Assembly: GCA_029721515.1 (NCBI GenBank)
Contig: CM056550.1
Coordinates: forward strand, 13,552,406 to 13,616,405
Direction of reading: 5' to 3'
From: Synanceia verrucosa
Taxonomy: Eukaryota; Chordata; Actinopteri; Perciformes; Synanceiidae
DNA: 64,000 nt
In this document: positions 1 through 11,384 of the stretch, piece after piece
How positions within the stretch are numbered: position 1 is the stretch's first letter
How the letters are laid out: every line of letters begins with the position of its first letter
Made by a program: the position numbers and the translations under genes
Notes under the pieces: model-generated
Seen by the model: only the letters and a program-made list of their open reading frames with translations
The model's database searches: none
Told to the model about the DNA's origin: nothing

Positions 1-336
1 ATTTGTAGTCAGAGCGCAAAGAGACAGTATACACCACAGAGATCAAAACAGGAAGTGGAGATGATCGAGATTAGAGAGACAAACAGAATCTGGAGAAAAA
101 GTGTTGATTTTGGTGAAAGTGTCCTCTACTCTACCTCTGATAAAACAAGAATGGAACAAGGTAAAAACAAACATTTTTTTCATGATGAAATAGAGAGTCT
201 CTTCTTTCATTTGAACTGTTCAGTGTTTTCAGAGACATAGTACAAAATATTCTGTGGGTCTAGAAATGTGACTCAAAATGGACAAAAACACTGGAAGAGG
301 ACACTTCCTGTTTTATAAAACACCCCATTGAGTTAA
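1..336 (+). mobile_element. TTAA-flanked MITE, copy 1 (cut by window start)
   Basis: Shares with four other places the core atttgtagtcagagc, accacagagatcaaaacagg, agtgtcctctactctacctc and agtctcttctttcattt. The right end runs into TTAA at 333-336. Its left part lies outside the window. Confidence 0.8.
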
Positions 337-1468
337 TAATAAAACATAATTATTGTTGTCATCCATAATTTTCCAAATGTACTGTTTTACAGATTGCTCA
401 TTCACACACTGATGACTGCTGGGGATCGAACCCCAATGCTAACCTTACTTTAAAGCACTTCAGACATGACAGCTCCAGTTATCATGAGGCTTCTGCTTCA
501 CCTCACTGAGGCTGTTTACTATTAAACACAAGCTGGCTTTGTGATTGACAGGGTGAGATCAGAAATAATAGTAGGTGGGTTGATGGATCAACTGCTGCAG
601 GGCATCATGAAGGTTCAACTGTTTTGTATCATTCTAAAAAAAAAATGAAAAAATAAGCATTTTGAGTATTTTTCAAGCTTCATTCTCTGACTCCAGAACA
701 GGAATATGGGTAGTGTGAGGTCCCTGAGGTGTATTTCATTTCCCCTCAGTGCTGGTGCTGTTCACTTCCTGGCCGTCACTGTGGCTCCGATGGGAAGGAC
801 TGCAGCGTTTTCCATTTGGCTGTCACCACACAACCACAGTGCATGGTTTAGATTTGGCCAAAGCACCGGGGCTGTGGGTCCCTGAGGGTCTGTTAGGCCA
901 TTATCACCCCCAAAACCATCCCGAGCAAACCTGCAGTAAATTTAGGACAGGAGAACTGTGGAATAGACGCACTCAGCAGTTTAACTCCTCTTTCAACAAC
1001 ATCCAGGTGGATGTAATCAGCGAAAGTTCGGCAGAAAGCACCGAGGAGATGAAAGAAGCGCACTACAAAGTGTCTCTGTATTAAAGGCCAATATATTTTC
1101 CATCTCAACCTTCATCAAGACATTATGATTAGAAGAGATCTGTCTGTAAGTGCCCTTGTTTTAGTTGAGCTTCCACTTTCATGTGCTCTAACTTAAAAGC
1201 ATATTGATAATCATTATGGACCAGCAGATGGAAAATGCCTTTTTGTTCTGGTCATTAACAGTCTGAGTGTTTGAATCTCACCCAGAAACATCTCATCAGT
1301 TACCTGGTGCCTTCCTGCTCCTTTGTCAGCAGAACTTCAGAAGGAACATCTGAGAGAAAGCAGACTGTAGTGATCTGATGTTTGGAAGTCATTAGAGATG
1401 CCAACCTGCACTGCTGATATGAAGTCATCTGTGGCTAAATTAGGATTACAATGTCCTGTTCAGGTGTA

Positions 1469-1959
1469 TTAACTCTTTTAGTGCCATTGCCGTATTTTGA
1501 CGTCATTTAAAATCCAACGCTTGAGTGCCATCGATGTAATAATAGGTCAAAGTGTTTTTTTGGCAGTGGGTCGCTGATGGCGCTCTCACACAGCCTGTGA
1601 GTAATACTGGGGCTTCTGGGAGATGTAGTCAGAGCATAAAGAGACGGTATACACCACAGAGATCAAAACAGGAAGTGGAGACGATCGAGATTAGAGAGCA
1701 AAACAAACAGAATGTGGACAAAAAGTGGTGATTTTGGTGAAAGTGTCCTGTACTCTACCTCTGATAAAACAAGAATGGAACAAGGTAAAAACAAACATTT
1801 TTTTCATGATGAAATAGAGAGTCTCTTCTTTCATTTGAGCTATTCACTGTTTTCAGAGTCATAGTACAAAATATTCTGTGGGTCTAGAAATATGACTCAA
1901 AATGGACAAAAGCACTGGAACAAGAGTCTGTTTTATAAAAGGGCTGGCACTCATAATAT
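1469..1959 (+). mobile_element. TTAA-flanked MITE, copy 2
   Basis: Begins TTAACTCTTTTAGTGCC, contains the shared core, and ends near gggctggcactcat. TTAA is present at the left end; the right end is eroded. Nothing coding is present. TTAA termini with inverted ends like TTAACTCnnTGAGTGCC suggest a piggyBac-type non-autonomous element. Confidence 0.75.
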
Positions 1960-2653
1960 TGTCTTCTTTTTCATGGGATCTTATCTAATCTTATTTTCAG
2001 GAAAAAAAAGATAATTTCCTGGTTTTGCTCAGGCGTCTCAAAATTGCAAACTTTCTTAAAGTGGCAGCTTGTATTTTTTACTGGAGCAGAGAAGTGGGGC
2101 AAGCTGACACACAGTGTTTAAATATGAAATATAGCCCAAAAAAAAGCCAGGAAAATGTATGATTTTTGCAGTGAAGTGCAGCCAGAGAGTACCCACAGTC
2201 AGTAAACATATCTGTGACATGGTGACCTGTGTGACTAAAAAGCCTCCCAGCCTCAGAAAAATCCGGGTATTTTTGGCAAGCTGCTCTTTACTGTTGCCTG
2301 ATGTGGATTTAGATTTTTTTTTTTTTAGCTCTGAGAATATCAAGTGTCATAAAAAAATAAATGCTCAAGACCAGCAGAGATTTGCTGTGTCTGAGTGGAG
2401 TCACAGGAGTTAACTAAGTAAAAAGTTTTCTATTGCCACTTTAAAATATGCGGCTCCAGCAAAAGTCCATAAATCTGGGTTCAGACTTCTATTTTACTTA
2501 ATTATAGTGGTTTTGCATGAGAAAAAAATAATTTAAAATCAAAGGCATACCTGAAGGGAATAAGAAAATAAATTCAATTGGTTCTGTAAATAATCATGAT
2601 GACAAAGTCAAAGTCTTGATGATGGGTTCTAACATGGCTTGGCTCTGCTCCAG

Positions 2654-2824
2654 TACATTGACCAGACCCTACCTGCTGAGTCGCCCTACCTGTACGGCCT
2701 TCATCCCAACGCTGAGATCGGCTTCCTCTCTCAAACCTCTGAGAAGCTTTTCCGCACGGTGCTGGAGATGCAACCCAGAGACGGAGGCGGTGCCCATGGA
2801 GGTGGGACGACACGTGAGGAGAAG
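2654..2824 (+). CDS. dnah9: dnah9 coding exon (fifth from last): dynein heavy chain C-terminal region
   Basis: This 57-codon exon reads YIDQTLPAESPYLYGLHPN, then AEIGFLSQTSEKLFRTVLEM, a near-invariant stretch of the outer-arm dynein heavy chains DNAH9/11/17. It begins after the acceptor ctctgctccag and ends at AAG|gttggt, phase 0 on both sides. Family knowledge: DNAH9 is a motor heavy chain of ciliary outer dynein arms, and this part lies in the C-terminal domain after the last AAA+ module. A lineage-specific glycine-rich linker (RDGGGAHGGGTTREEK) sits near the exon end, where the human protein as I recall it also has a variable segment. The gene enters the window from the left, so the ATPase modules are outside. 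DNAH9 was chosen over DNAH11 or DNAH17 from the final residues in the last exon and the shisa6 neighbour. Confidence 0.93.
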
Positions 2825-4017
2825 GTTGGTCTTTATTTTAGAATTCATATCTCAAAGGGAGGTCAACGAGTATTCAAATTCACCCCAAAGATGGTGGATG
2901 GGGTTGAGGTATTTTGGAGGTTGTAGCAGTCTAGAATATAATAGAATAAATATTTTTTATTGATTCCCATTGGAAGAAATTCAAGTAATGGACAGAAGAA
3001 ACAAAACAGCAAAGAAATAATAGATAATAATAGACTAAGTAATTATGATAACAAAATAAATACACACGTAGAGTATGTACTAAAAAAAGAAAATAAATAT
3101 GCTTTTTAATTATAAATGAAATGGAAGTAAAAATCTATGGTGTCATATGAAAGTAGGACACCTGAGGCATCGATTGCTACCATCCACATCATGTTAGCTC
3201 GTGGGGAAGGAGGCCATTATTAAATTCAGATTTAAAAGGTAGTAAATGTCAGTATATTACAATATGATAACTATTAACACTGAGCATGGTGTTGTGTGAG
3301 TTAAGCATGGTGGTGGTTCCCATTAGTGGATGACCTGCTTTTCCCTGCTGAATTTATTTGGCCACAATAACCCTGTAATGAAAAAGAGCAGGAAAATCCG
3401 CCCCACTCTAATATATTACTTTTGTTAATCTGCCAGTTATTTTTTCTCAATCAGACGTCTCCGGAAAGCTTCTGTAAAATTGTTCAGGCTGAGGGAATAG
3501 TAAAGTGATAAGCTTAATAAGAGTTTACTGTTAAAGAAAAGAATCCTTATTCTCCGTCCATTAGCTCACAGATTAATGGACTAATAGTCTCAGATCGTTG
3601 CTCTTCCTGGACTGACTTCAGTGACATTATTCTCAGTTTGGAGCGTGTTTGCTGACATTTCTTTCCGTCACTGTACTTAGCTCTGAAAATCTTCATTAAT
3701 TGATTGATTCGTCATAGTTTAGTGGGACTTAAAAAGACTCTTAAAGACAGGGTCATCATTTTAAACTGACAGTTTTACCATGTGTACTGTATTTTCCTTC
3801 TTTTTCTTACTCCAGTGGCTCTGGTAGTTATGAAAAGAGACAGAAGATGCTAATTGTAAGTGAATTATAATCATTTTATCAAAATGGAATGTGTGTCCAT
3901 GTTCTATCAAATGTAGCAGAACTAAAAGAATTATTTATTTATTATGGCTGCACTTTTCTCTCAACCAGAAAGGTCTTAAATGTCTTGTGCATCGTGTTAT
4001 ACATATTATCCCATGTT

Positions 4018-5585
4018 TGGTGCAGTGGTTCCTCACAACTAGAACCACAGGGTCTCTGGTTCTACTCTGACCTGGATCATTTTGTGTGGATGTTCTCCCT
4101 GTGATAGAGTGGTTCTCTCTGTTCTAACTGGTTTTCTCTAGTTCTCTCTGTTCTCTCTGGTTCTTTTTGGTTCTTTCTTGGTTCTCTTTGGTTCTGTCTG
4201 CTTCTCTTTGGTTCTCTTTGATTCTCTCTGGTTCTGTCTGGTTCTGTCTGTGTTTCTCTCTGTGTTCTCTCTGGTTCTCGCTTGGTTCTCTTTGGTTCTC
4301 TCTGGTTCTCTTTGGTTCTCTCTGTGTTCTCTCTGGTTTTCTCTTGGTTCTCTTTGGTTCTCTTTGATTCTCTCTGGTTCTGTCTGTGGTTCTCTCTGTT
4401 GTCTTTGATTCTCTCTGATTCTCTCTGATTCTAACTGGTTTTCTCTAGTTCTCTCTGTTCTCTCTGGTTCTTTTTGGTTCTCTCTGTGTTCTCTCTGGTT
4501 CTCTCTTGGTTCTCTCTGGTTCTGTCTGGTTCTCTTTGGTTCTCTCTGTGTTCTCTTTGGTTCTCTCTGATTCTCTCTGGTTCTCTTTGATTCTCTCTGG
4601 TTCTGTCTGTGGTTCTTTCTGTTGTCTTTGATTCTCTCTGATTCTCTCTGGTTCTAACTGGTTTTCTCTAGTTCTCTCTGTTCTCTCTGGTTCTGTCTGG
4701 TTGTCTCCGGTTCTCTCTGGTTCTCTCTGGTTCTCTCTTAGTTCTCTCTGGTTCTCTCTTGGTTCTCTCTGGTTCTCTTTGGTTCTCTCTGGTTCTCTCT
4801 TGGTTCTCTCTGGTTCTCTTTGGTTCTCTCTGTGTTCTCTCTGGTTCTCTTTGGTTCTCTTTGGTTCTCTCTGTGTTCTCTCTGGTTCTCTTTGGTTCTC
4901 TCTGGTTCTCTCTTGTTCTTTCTTGGTTCTCTCTGGTTCTGTCTGGTTCTCTTTGGTTCTCTCTGGTTCTCTTTGGTTCTGTCTGGTTCTGTCTGGTTCT
5001 CTTTGGTTCTCTCTCTTTTCTCTCTGGTTCTCTCTTGGTTCTCTTTGGTTCTCTCTGGTTCTCTCTTGTTCTTTCTTGGTTCCCTCTGGTTCTGTCTGGT
5101 TCTCTTTGGTTCTCTCTGGTTCTCTTTGGTTCTCTCTGGTTCTGTCTGGTTCCCTCTGGTTCTCTCTTGGTTCTCTTTGGTTCTCTCTGTCTTCTCTCTG
5201 GTTCTCCCTTGGTTCTCTTTGGTTCTGTCTGGTTCCCTCTGGTTCTCTCTTTGTTCTCTTTGGTTCTCTCTGTGTTCTCTCTGGTTCTCTCTTGGTTCTC
5301 TTTGGTTCTGTCTGGTTCCCTCTGGTTCTCTCTTGTTCTCTCTTTAGGTTCTCTCTGGTTCTCCAGCGTCCTCCCTCAGTTCAAAGACAGTCAAACTCAG
5401 GTTAACTGGTGACTCTAAACTGGTTCTCGGTATGAATTGTCAGTGTGAATGGTTTCTGTCTCTATGTGTTGGTTTTCTGATGGAGAACCACCTTCACCAG
5501 TGAAGCTGGATCAGATCCAGACCCTCAGAGACCTTGAAGAGGATAAGTGGTGGTCACCAGAGGATGAGTGGATGAATGTTTGGTC
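4018..5585 (+). mobile_element. tRNA-derived SINE split by an internal minisatellite
   Basis: The left flank (4018-4104) reads gtgcagtggttcctcacaac ... ggttctactctgacc ... gtggatgttctccctgtg. This is a degenerate form of the SINE head seen in reverse at 21378-21730 (tagtggttagcac ... gggttcgattcc ... catgttctcc). The right flank (about 5366-5585) matches the SINE body and tail: cctccctcagttcaaagaca, gttaactggtgactctaaac, gtgtgaatggtttctgtctc, gaggataagtggtgg, gatgagtggatgaatg. The minisatellite lies between them, where a normal copy has 'gtgggttctctctgg'. Confidence 0.7.
4106..5365 (+). repeat. Decanucleotide minisatellite GGTTCTCTCT (about 1.25 kb)
   Basis: Over a hundred imperfect 10-bp units (GGTTCTCTCT, GGTTCTCTTT, GGTTCTGTCT, TGTGTTCTCT and similar) run without interruption. 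The plus strand is pyrimidine-rich. Higher-order groups such as 'ggttctctctgtgttctctctggttctctttggttct' recur, suggesting repeated segmental duplication. All three plus frames are open for long spans, but this is a consequence of the unit. Confidence 0.97.
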
Positions 5586-6339
5586 CCTCATGAAACTTTA
5601 GGATTAAAAGTACTGTGGATTGGAACAGCATGGATTTGTTATGACAGGTTCAGGAGGGTGAAACGGTGGCATTTGAACTAAAGTCAGGATTCTGAGGTGA
5701 TGTTCATTCATGGGAGATACCCTGCGCAGACACACCGTCCGAAGCCTTTGAGCTGGAGCACCACATCCTAAATGTGTGATGACAACAGGTGACATTCTCT
5801 GGAGCTGCTGCACACTGAATTGGAAATAAATTGCAGACCAACTGTTTGGGGCCTCTGAGAGCAGCCGGGGTGATTTTTACAGGAGAGGCATTTTGTGGTG
5901 CAGTTTGTGCTTCAGTACTGCTCTGAAATGAAACATATCTGAGTGTAAAAGCACCAACTGAGGTAGCTAATATTTATTGAATTAACCTTTAAAACATGGA
6001 AACAAGATGTACAAGTACACGACATACCACACTAATAAAAGATATGGAATATACATAACTTAAGAGGAAATAACTAAAAGTAAGAGGAACAAGCTTTAAC
6101 TGTAGAATGTTCTGCATTTTTAAAAGAGGAGAGCAGAATGAACGCAGACTGTGGTTTGTGTTGTGAATTTTAAGAAGTGACTGTAGACAGAACGGACTGC
6201 ATTAATCACTGTTAATCCTCATGATTAGAGACGTGAAAAAAACAGTGTGAATTACTAGTGATGAGGTGACATTTCAGCAACATGTCCTCAGGTTTAAGTA
6301 TCAGCATTCCCACTGGGACATCCATGTCGCTAAAAGAGA

Positions 6340-6920
6340 ACCACTCAATAATAAAAGGAGGACAGTAAAACTCCTTACTGTAATAAAAGGAGGACAAACA
6401 GCAGCTGATTTCAAAGTAAAACTCATCATTGTAAGAAAAGGAGGACAGACAGCAAATCATTTCAAAGTAAAGCTCCTTATTGTGATACCAGGAGGACAGG
6501 CACCAGATCATTTCAAAGTAAAGCTCCTTATTGTAATAAAAGGAGGACAGGCACCAGATCATTTCAAAGTAAAGCTCCTTATTGTGATATAAGGAGGACA
6601 GGCACCAGATCATTTCAAAGTAAAGCTCCTTATTGTTATAAAAGGAGGACAGACACCAGATTATTTCAAAGTAAAGCTCCTTATTGTAATAAAAGGAGGA
6701 CAGACACCAGATCATTTCAAAGTAAAGCTCCTTATTGTGACATAAGGAGGACAGACAGCAGATCATTTCAAAGTAAAGCTCCTTATTGTGATATAAGGAG
6801 GACAGGCACCAGATCATTTCAAAGTAAAGCTCCTTATTGTAATAAAAGGAGGACAGACACCAGATTATTTCAAAGTAAAGCTCCTTATTGTAATAAAAGG
6901 AGGACTGACACCAGATTTCT
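6340..6920 (-). repeat. 51-bp minisatellite, about 12 units
   Basis: Units spaced 51 bp apart (for example 6491, 6542, 6593) read ggaggacagacaccagatca, then tttcaaagtaaagctcctta, then ttgtaataaaa on the plus strand. Because 51 is divisible by three, a 201-codon open frame appears on the minus strand; it encodes repeated 17-mers and is not taken as a gene. The unit is the reverse complement of the array at 23443-24270. Confidence 0.95.
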
Positions 6921-7431
6921 ATTTTCTGCTCTTTAACATCTCAAAGCTGAGAGGAAGTAGTGAACATCAGTCCAAACAACCCTTCACAGTAAAAGTCTTC
7001 TCATTCTGGTTCCTTTAGATCAACTAATCCTCAGTAATGTTCATATTTCTACCCTCTAAAGACGTCTTAACAGCTCCTCCATCTTTGTTCATGAGCTCCA
7101 GCTCTAAAGTCAAAGTCATGATGAAAGTTGATCAAACAGGAAAAGAGAGGTTTGGTTTGTTTTTCTGTCCTCCTGGTATGCAGATAGTTGAATGACGTAA
7201 AGTAACATGATTTGTGATTAGTATCTGGAATGTGATTACTTAAGTTAACAGCAGCCATTAATGTAATGTGATTACAGTAACTGCTTTGTAACACTGGTTC
7301 ATCCTGAGATGAAGCTAACCCTGAAGCTACCAGTTAGACCAGGCTTAGCTCTGTGAGCAAGCTTTATTTTTTTAGAAGGCTTTCAGCTTTAGCTTCACCT
7401 CAGGCTTTAGCCAGCGTTACAATCAACCTGT

Positions 7432-7433
<2 letters not shown>

Positions 7434-7468
<35 letters not shown>
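7434..7468. repeat. (GT)n microsatellite
   Basis: About 17 uninterrupted GT dinucleotides in the dnah9 intron. Confidence 0.95.
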
Positions 7469-7469
<1 letters not shown>

Positions 7470-7854
7470 TACTGTTGTGAACGATGCTCACTATGTATTC
7501 ATCGCACTCAGTAGCTGCCAGACCCAGATCACATATTTGAACTGGAAAATCCATAGATCTGATGACCTCATATCCTCATCACTAATGCTGAATGCCTTGG
7601 GAAAGTGTTGACACGGGCATTAGCTTTCATTACTTACCCTCAAAAATATGATGTGAGCATTGATTTTTCCGGAGGGATTAGAGTGTTATTGAAAACAAAG
7701 AGCTTGCAAAATTCATCTTCATGAATATGTATGGTCTGCTTTCTGAGGCTGTCAGCATCAGCGCTATGTCTGGTAGCTGTTATTTCCTCATCTGCTTCTC
7801 TTCTTCTGAGTATATTTAACTGGATAAACTGTCATTTTTTAATTCATTGATCAG

Positions 7855-8037
7855 GTGCGTATGGTGCTGGAGGAGATCATGGAGAAGCTACCAGAGGAGT
7901 TCAGCATGGCCGAACTGCTGGGCAAGGCGGAGGAGAGGACTCCCTACCAGGTGGTGGCGTTGCAGGAGTGTGAGCGCATGAACCTCCTCACACAGGAAAT
8001 GAGACGGTCGCTCAGCGAGCTCAGCCTGGGACTGAAG
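7855..8037 (+). CDS. dnah9: dnah9 coding exon (fourth from last)
   Basis: Sixty-one codons, phase 0 to phase 0, starting at V-R-M-V-L-E-E and ending S-L-G-L-K. The acceptor is tgatcag|GTGCGT and the donor is AAG|gtgagg. The peptide contains ERTPYQVVALQECERMN and LTQEMRRSLSELSLGLK, the helical segment typical of the C-terminal part of outer-arm dynein heavy chains. It continues the previous exon in frame (REEK then VRM). Reading past the donor reaches a stop 20 codons later, which is intron sequence and not a real C-terminus. No damage is visible. Confidence 0.94.
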
Positions 8038-8930
8038 GTGAGGAGCATCAACGCAACTCTGATCTGCTTTATTCCACTCAGGAATAAAAATATAATGTGA
8101 AGTTGCCACATCACAGAAAAATGTGTGATGAACCAGCTTGTCAATTTTGGACAAAAAACCCTGACATGTATAAAAATTTAGCTTCCCTGTATTATCTGCT
8201 GAAGGCAGTGAAGACACTCAGGTTCCAGGAACATGAACACTTCCTCCATCTGCCATATTGGATGTGTTCAGCCGAACCAGAGGAGCCAGATTCAAACTCA
8301 GAGAGCCAACGTTGTTGCTTCAGCCTTTAGCATGAGGGAACATGATGTTTTAAGTTATATGGAGAGTCGCTCCTGAGGCTGCAGAATGAGAAGCTCCTGA
8401 TGACTATCTGTCAGTGCCGTTGTCTCAGAAGGTTTGTATCACTTCCTGCTAGAGCTGTGCAATATTACGATATATATTGAAGTGCACTATAAAAATGTCT
8501 ACTGTACGATATAAGCCTGCGTTGTTTATATCATAATTTTAACATGTAGTCTACTGGTTAGCTCTGTTGCTAACATTAAGTTATGTTACTCTGGTTGTGG
8601 TTTAGATACTGCTGTAACTGCAGCAACACCACTGCTTTGTGGTAGCATGTTTACGTCACCTGCAAGGACAGGGATTAATAGAGGTAAAGCAGCATGGAGG
8701 ATATTGTGTTGCATGTGAATGATTAGCGCTCAAAACAAACTTTATTACCAGCCAAACTGCATAGTAAATGTACAGCGCAACTGTACTGTACAGCGGACTT
8801 CCTTCAGAATAAAAGCACATTGGGGTACATAACACTGATTACACCACAGAGGAGACAAAGGAGAGTGAAAATAACGTTATATCAGAAAAAAATACTATAT
8901 GGTATAGCTATCATTATCGGGATATATACA

Positions 8931-9290
8931 TTACCTCCACCAAGGAGGTTATGTTTTCACTGGGGTTATTTGTTTGTTTGTATGTATGTTGGTTTGTTGG
9001 TTTGCAAAGTAACTCAAAAAGTTATGGACGGTTTTTGACGAAATTTTCAGGATTGGACTGAAGTGACCTAACTTAACTGATTAATTTTTGGTGGTGATCG
9101 GGTCCAATTCAATGGCACCACCAAAAATTAATCAGGTTTATGTTAGGCCACTTCTGGCTAATCCTGAAAATTTCGTCAAAAATCGTCCAAAACCGACAAA
9201 CAAACAAGCCTCGGTGACAACATAACCTCCTTGGCGGCGGGGGTAACTTTAAGCGGAGGTCTGCGCTCTCAGAGTGCTTTTCTAGTTGTA
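8931..9290. repeat. Foldback copy of a dispersed fish repeat
   Basis: The left arm (8931-9096) starts acctccaccaaggaggttat and includes ggacggtttttgacgaaatt. The right arm (9115-9246) is its diverged reverse complement, ending aacataacctccttggcgg. Downstream lies the family end ctgcgctctcagagtgcttt, also at 48786-48812. The translation fragment VTQKVMDGF is a by-product of the repeat. Confidence 0.85.
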
Positions 9291-10591
9291 ACTGTGACAG
9301 TAACCTTGCCCAGATCCTGACCAGAGAAGAGGAGAAAAACTCCAGTCTGCAGCACTTTTTAGTGAGCTGCAGTATTTAGTGAGCGTTCTTTTAGTTTGCT
9401 GAGCTTTTACTTTATAACCTGAATAACTTCGCAAACATTATTGACTTTATAACTTGAATAACTGCGCAAACATTGTTTACTTTAAACATACTTAAGTCTA
9501 CTTACCTAAGTAGGATTACATTTTATTTAGAATGGAATATTTTCTTTTTTACTGAAGTGAAGGATTTCAGTTCTTCTTACAACAAATATAATGAACAAAT
9601 ACATGTCAAAGTAGCCAGCAGTTCAAACTAGAGCAAATATTTTTTTGCTGACAGTCATGATGATGCTGAAGTTTTTTAGCCTCAGCAGAATTGTCTTTTT
9701 TTTTTACTTCTATAGAAAAGAATAATGTTTTTTTTTAAGGCTATGTCCTGCCTCCCAAAGACACTGAGTCAGATAACAGTGGTCCCCAGAGGATGAATGA
9801 ATGAATTATTCTGATTTATTGACCTTTATTTGCACTGGACATGTGTAGATCACACTGGAGGATATAAATATGAGTTTAACTTCTGTGTCCTCTGCTTTGA
9901 CTGAAGATGATTTTCCACTAAAACTCCCCTCCTGCAGAATCTCTTTGTCCTGCTGTGTGTCCAGTCCTGTCACAGACTGTGTCCTGTGATTCCACTATGG
10001 TTAAAATGCCATCTTGAATAATGGGGTAAACTACACAGAGACACAATGAATGCTTCATTTCATTCCTGTAATGTTCATCTTGTCCAAACGGAGCTTATTT
10101 CTCATTTAGCTGTGGACTCCATTGATCCCATCCGGCCCTGAGGTGAAGGTGCTGAAAGCTAAAACAATATTGAACTGCACTCAAAAACATCATTTGTTGG
10201 GTGAACATAAAAAAATATGGAAAGTATTTCCAGCCAGTTATAATATGCTCACTTAGCAAGAATTTGTTTTGTTGAGTGAAATTAGTGTAAATATGCTGTT
10301 AGGATTACTCAATAATTCAACGTAATAATCATTTGTTGTGTGAACATAAAAAAAAAAAATTGGAAAGTTATTTCCGCTCAATTATAATACGCTCATTTAG
10401 CATGAAATGCAAATGCTAAGTAGCTAACTAGTGAGCACACGACGAAAACATGTCACCAAATTAATTGTTCAAAATTAAAGAGCGGACAGTAACAAGTTCT
10501 GTGACATTTCTGTGCAGTGGTTTATTTTGAAGTCAAAGTTATTTTAAGTAAAGGACTTAGATTACAGTCTTCTTTGTTGACTCGGCTTGCA

Positions 10592-11384
10592 CTAGCCTGG
10601 CTATCGCCAAGCTGTCATGTAAACTGAGTTCTCAGAGGGCGGGCTTAAGCCTGGTTTATGCTTCTGCGTCACGGTGACGGCGTAGACCTGAGGCCATTGT
10701 TGAGCATTTGAAGTTCTGCGTCAAGGGAACACGTTGCTCTGCAATTTACCGCCAAGCTGCTAGGGGGGTGTGGCTGTGTCTTTGTGTGGCTTCTGGGGGC
10801 TCATATCGGATTCCTTGGTTTTCTTCCGACAGTAAACAATGACAACTGAGATGGAGCGGGTGTTTCTGGAGATGGAGCTCATAAAATTGAAAAATGTTGT
10901 TACGACAAATGTTGAGGCACAGAAGACGTTTGCGGAGGTGGTCTGTCCGACCATTCTGTACCGCTCGTGCCGCTCCGCTAATAGCGGTGTTGTTGAGCTG
11001 TTGAAATTACGTTCTGAGCGGACCAATCACAGTCCTTACCGTTCGCGTCTCAACGCGTACGGTCAGGGTTTTTTGGAGGTGCGCATCAGGCTACGGCGTA
11101 GGATCCACGTAGGATCCGTGTAGGGGACGCAGAAGCATAAACCAGGCTTTAACCCATGTCTATCAAATGCCTCTGTGTGCTACTGGACAAAGCTTCAACC
11201 AATCAGACCACTTTTTCCTCTGACGTATGCGTAGCGTCGGGAAACTCGTTGATCCAAAGTAGTGCATTGATGTCTTAAACACGCCTCAGTCGAGCTGTTT
11301 GAAATGCTAGATTTTCATTGGTTCCCATCTGAAATCAAAGAGAACGGCAACTTGGCCAGACTGAATTGGTCGGGCCCAGGCTAG
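10592..11384. mobile_element. Outer hAT-like MITE (CTAGCCTGG / CCAGGCTAG)
   Basis: Inverted ends ctagcctggctatcgcc and gggcccaggctag enclose about 290 bp of non-coding sequence plus the inner element at 10648-11148. Short similar flanks (gcttgcac and actcgcac) hint at an 8-bp target duplication but are offset by one base, so the superfamily call is tentative. Confidence 0.6.
10648..11148. mobile_element. Inner PIF/Harbinger-type MITE with TTA target duplication
   Basis: Inverted ends AGCCTGGTTTATGCTTCTGC and the matching GCAGAAGCATAAACCAGGCT at the other end, each flanked by TTA (10645-10647 and 11149-11151). A 3-bp TWA duplication is typical of PIF/Harbinger elements. An internal 94-codon open frame has no transposase motif that I can recognise. 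Confidence 0.85.

Larger units (their letters stand above)
1..2653. other. dnah9 intron (no exon seen)
   Basis: No dynein coding segment is visible before 2654. The stretch holds two copies of the TTAA-flanked miniature element (1-336 and 1469-1959). Open frames at 749-1084 and 2056-2413 have low-complexity or unrecognisable translations without splice logic. Confidence 0.7.
2825..7854 (+). other. dnah9 intron rich in tandem repeats
   Basis: No exon seen between the two flanking dnah9 exons, which join in phase 0. The intron holds an AT-rich LINE-tail-like stretch at 2930-3120 (minus orientation), a SINE with internal minisatellite (4018-5585), a 51-bp minisatellite (6340-6920) and a GT microsatellite (7434-7468). 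Confidence 0.8.

Noticed and set aside
415..450. tRNA B-box-like sequence (ggttcgatcccc on the minus strand)
   Set aside because: No cloverleaf or A box around it; at most an old SINE scrap.
749..1108. Overlapping open frames on both strands near 0.75-1.1 kb
   Set aside because: Neither translation resembles dynein or any family I know, and no splice sites give the residues expected before the 2654 exon.
4701..5412. Open frames of 175-234 codons rich in Leu, Trp, Phe, Ser
   Set aside because: They are translations of the 10-bp minisatellite in three frames; no start context, domain or non-repeat extension.
6212..6817. Minus-strand 201-codon open frame
   Set aside because: Built from 51-bp minisatellite units; register differs from the open frame of the sister array, so it is not a conserved protein.
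10839..11123. 94-codon open frame inside the Harbinger-type MITE
   Set aside because: No DDE or helix-turn-helix motif; bounded by the element's ends and most likely fortuitous.
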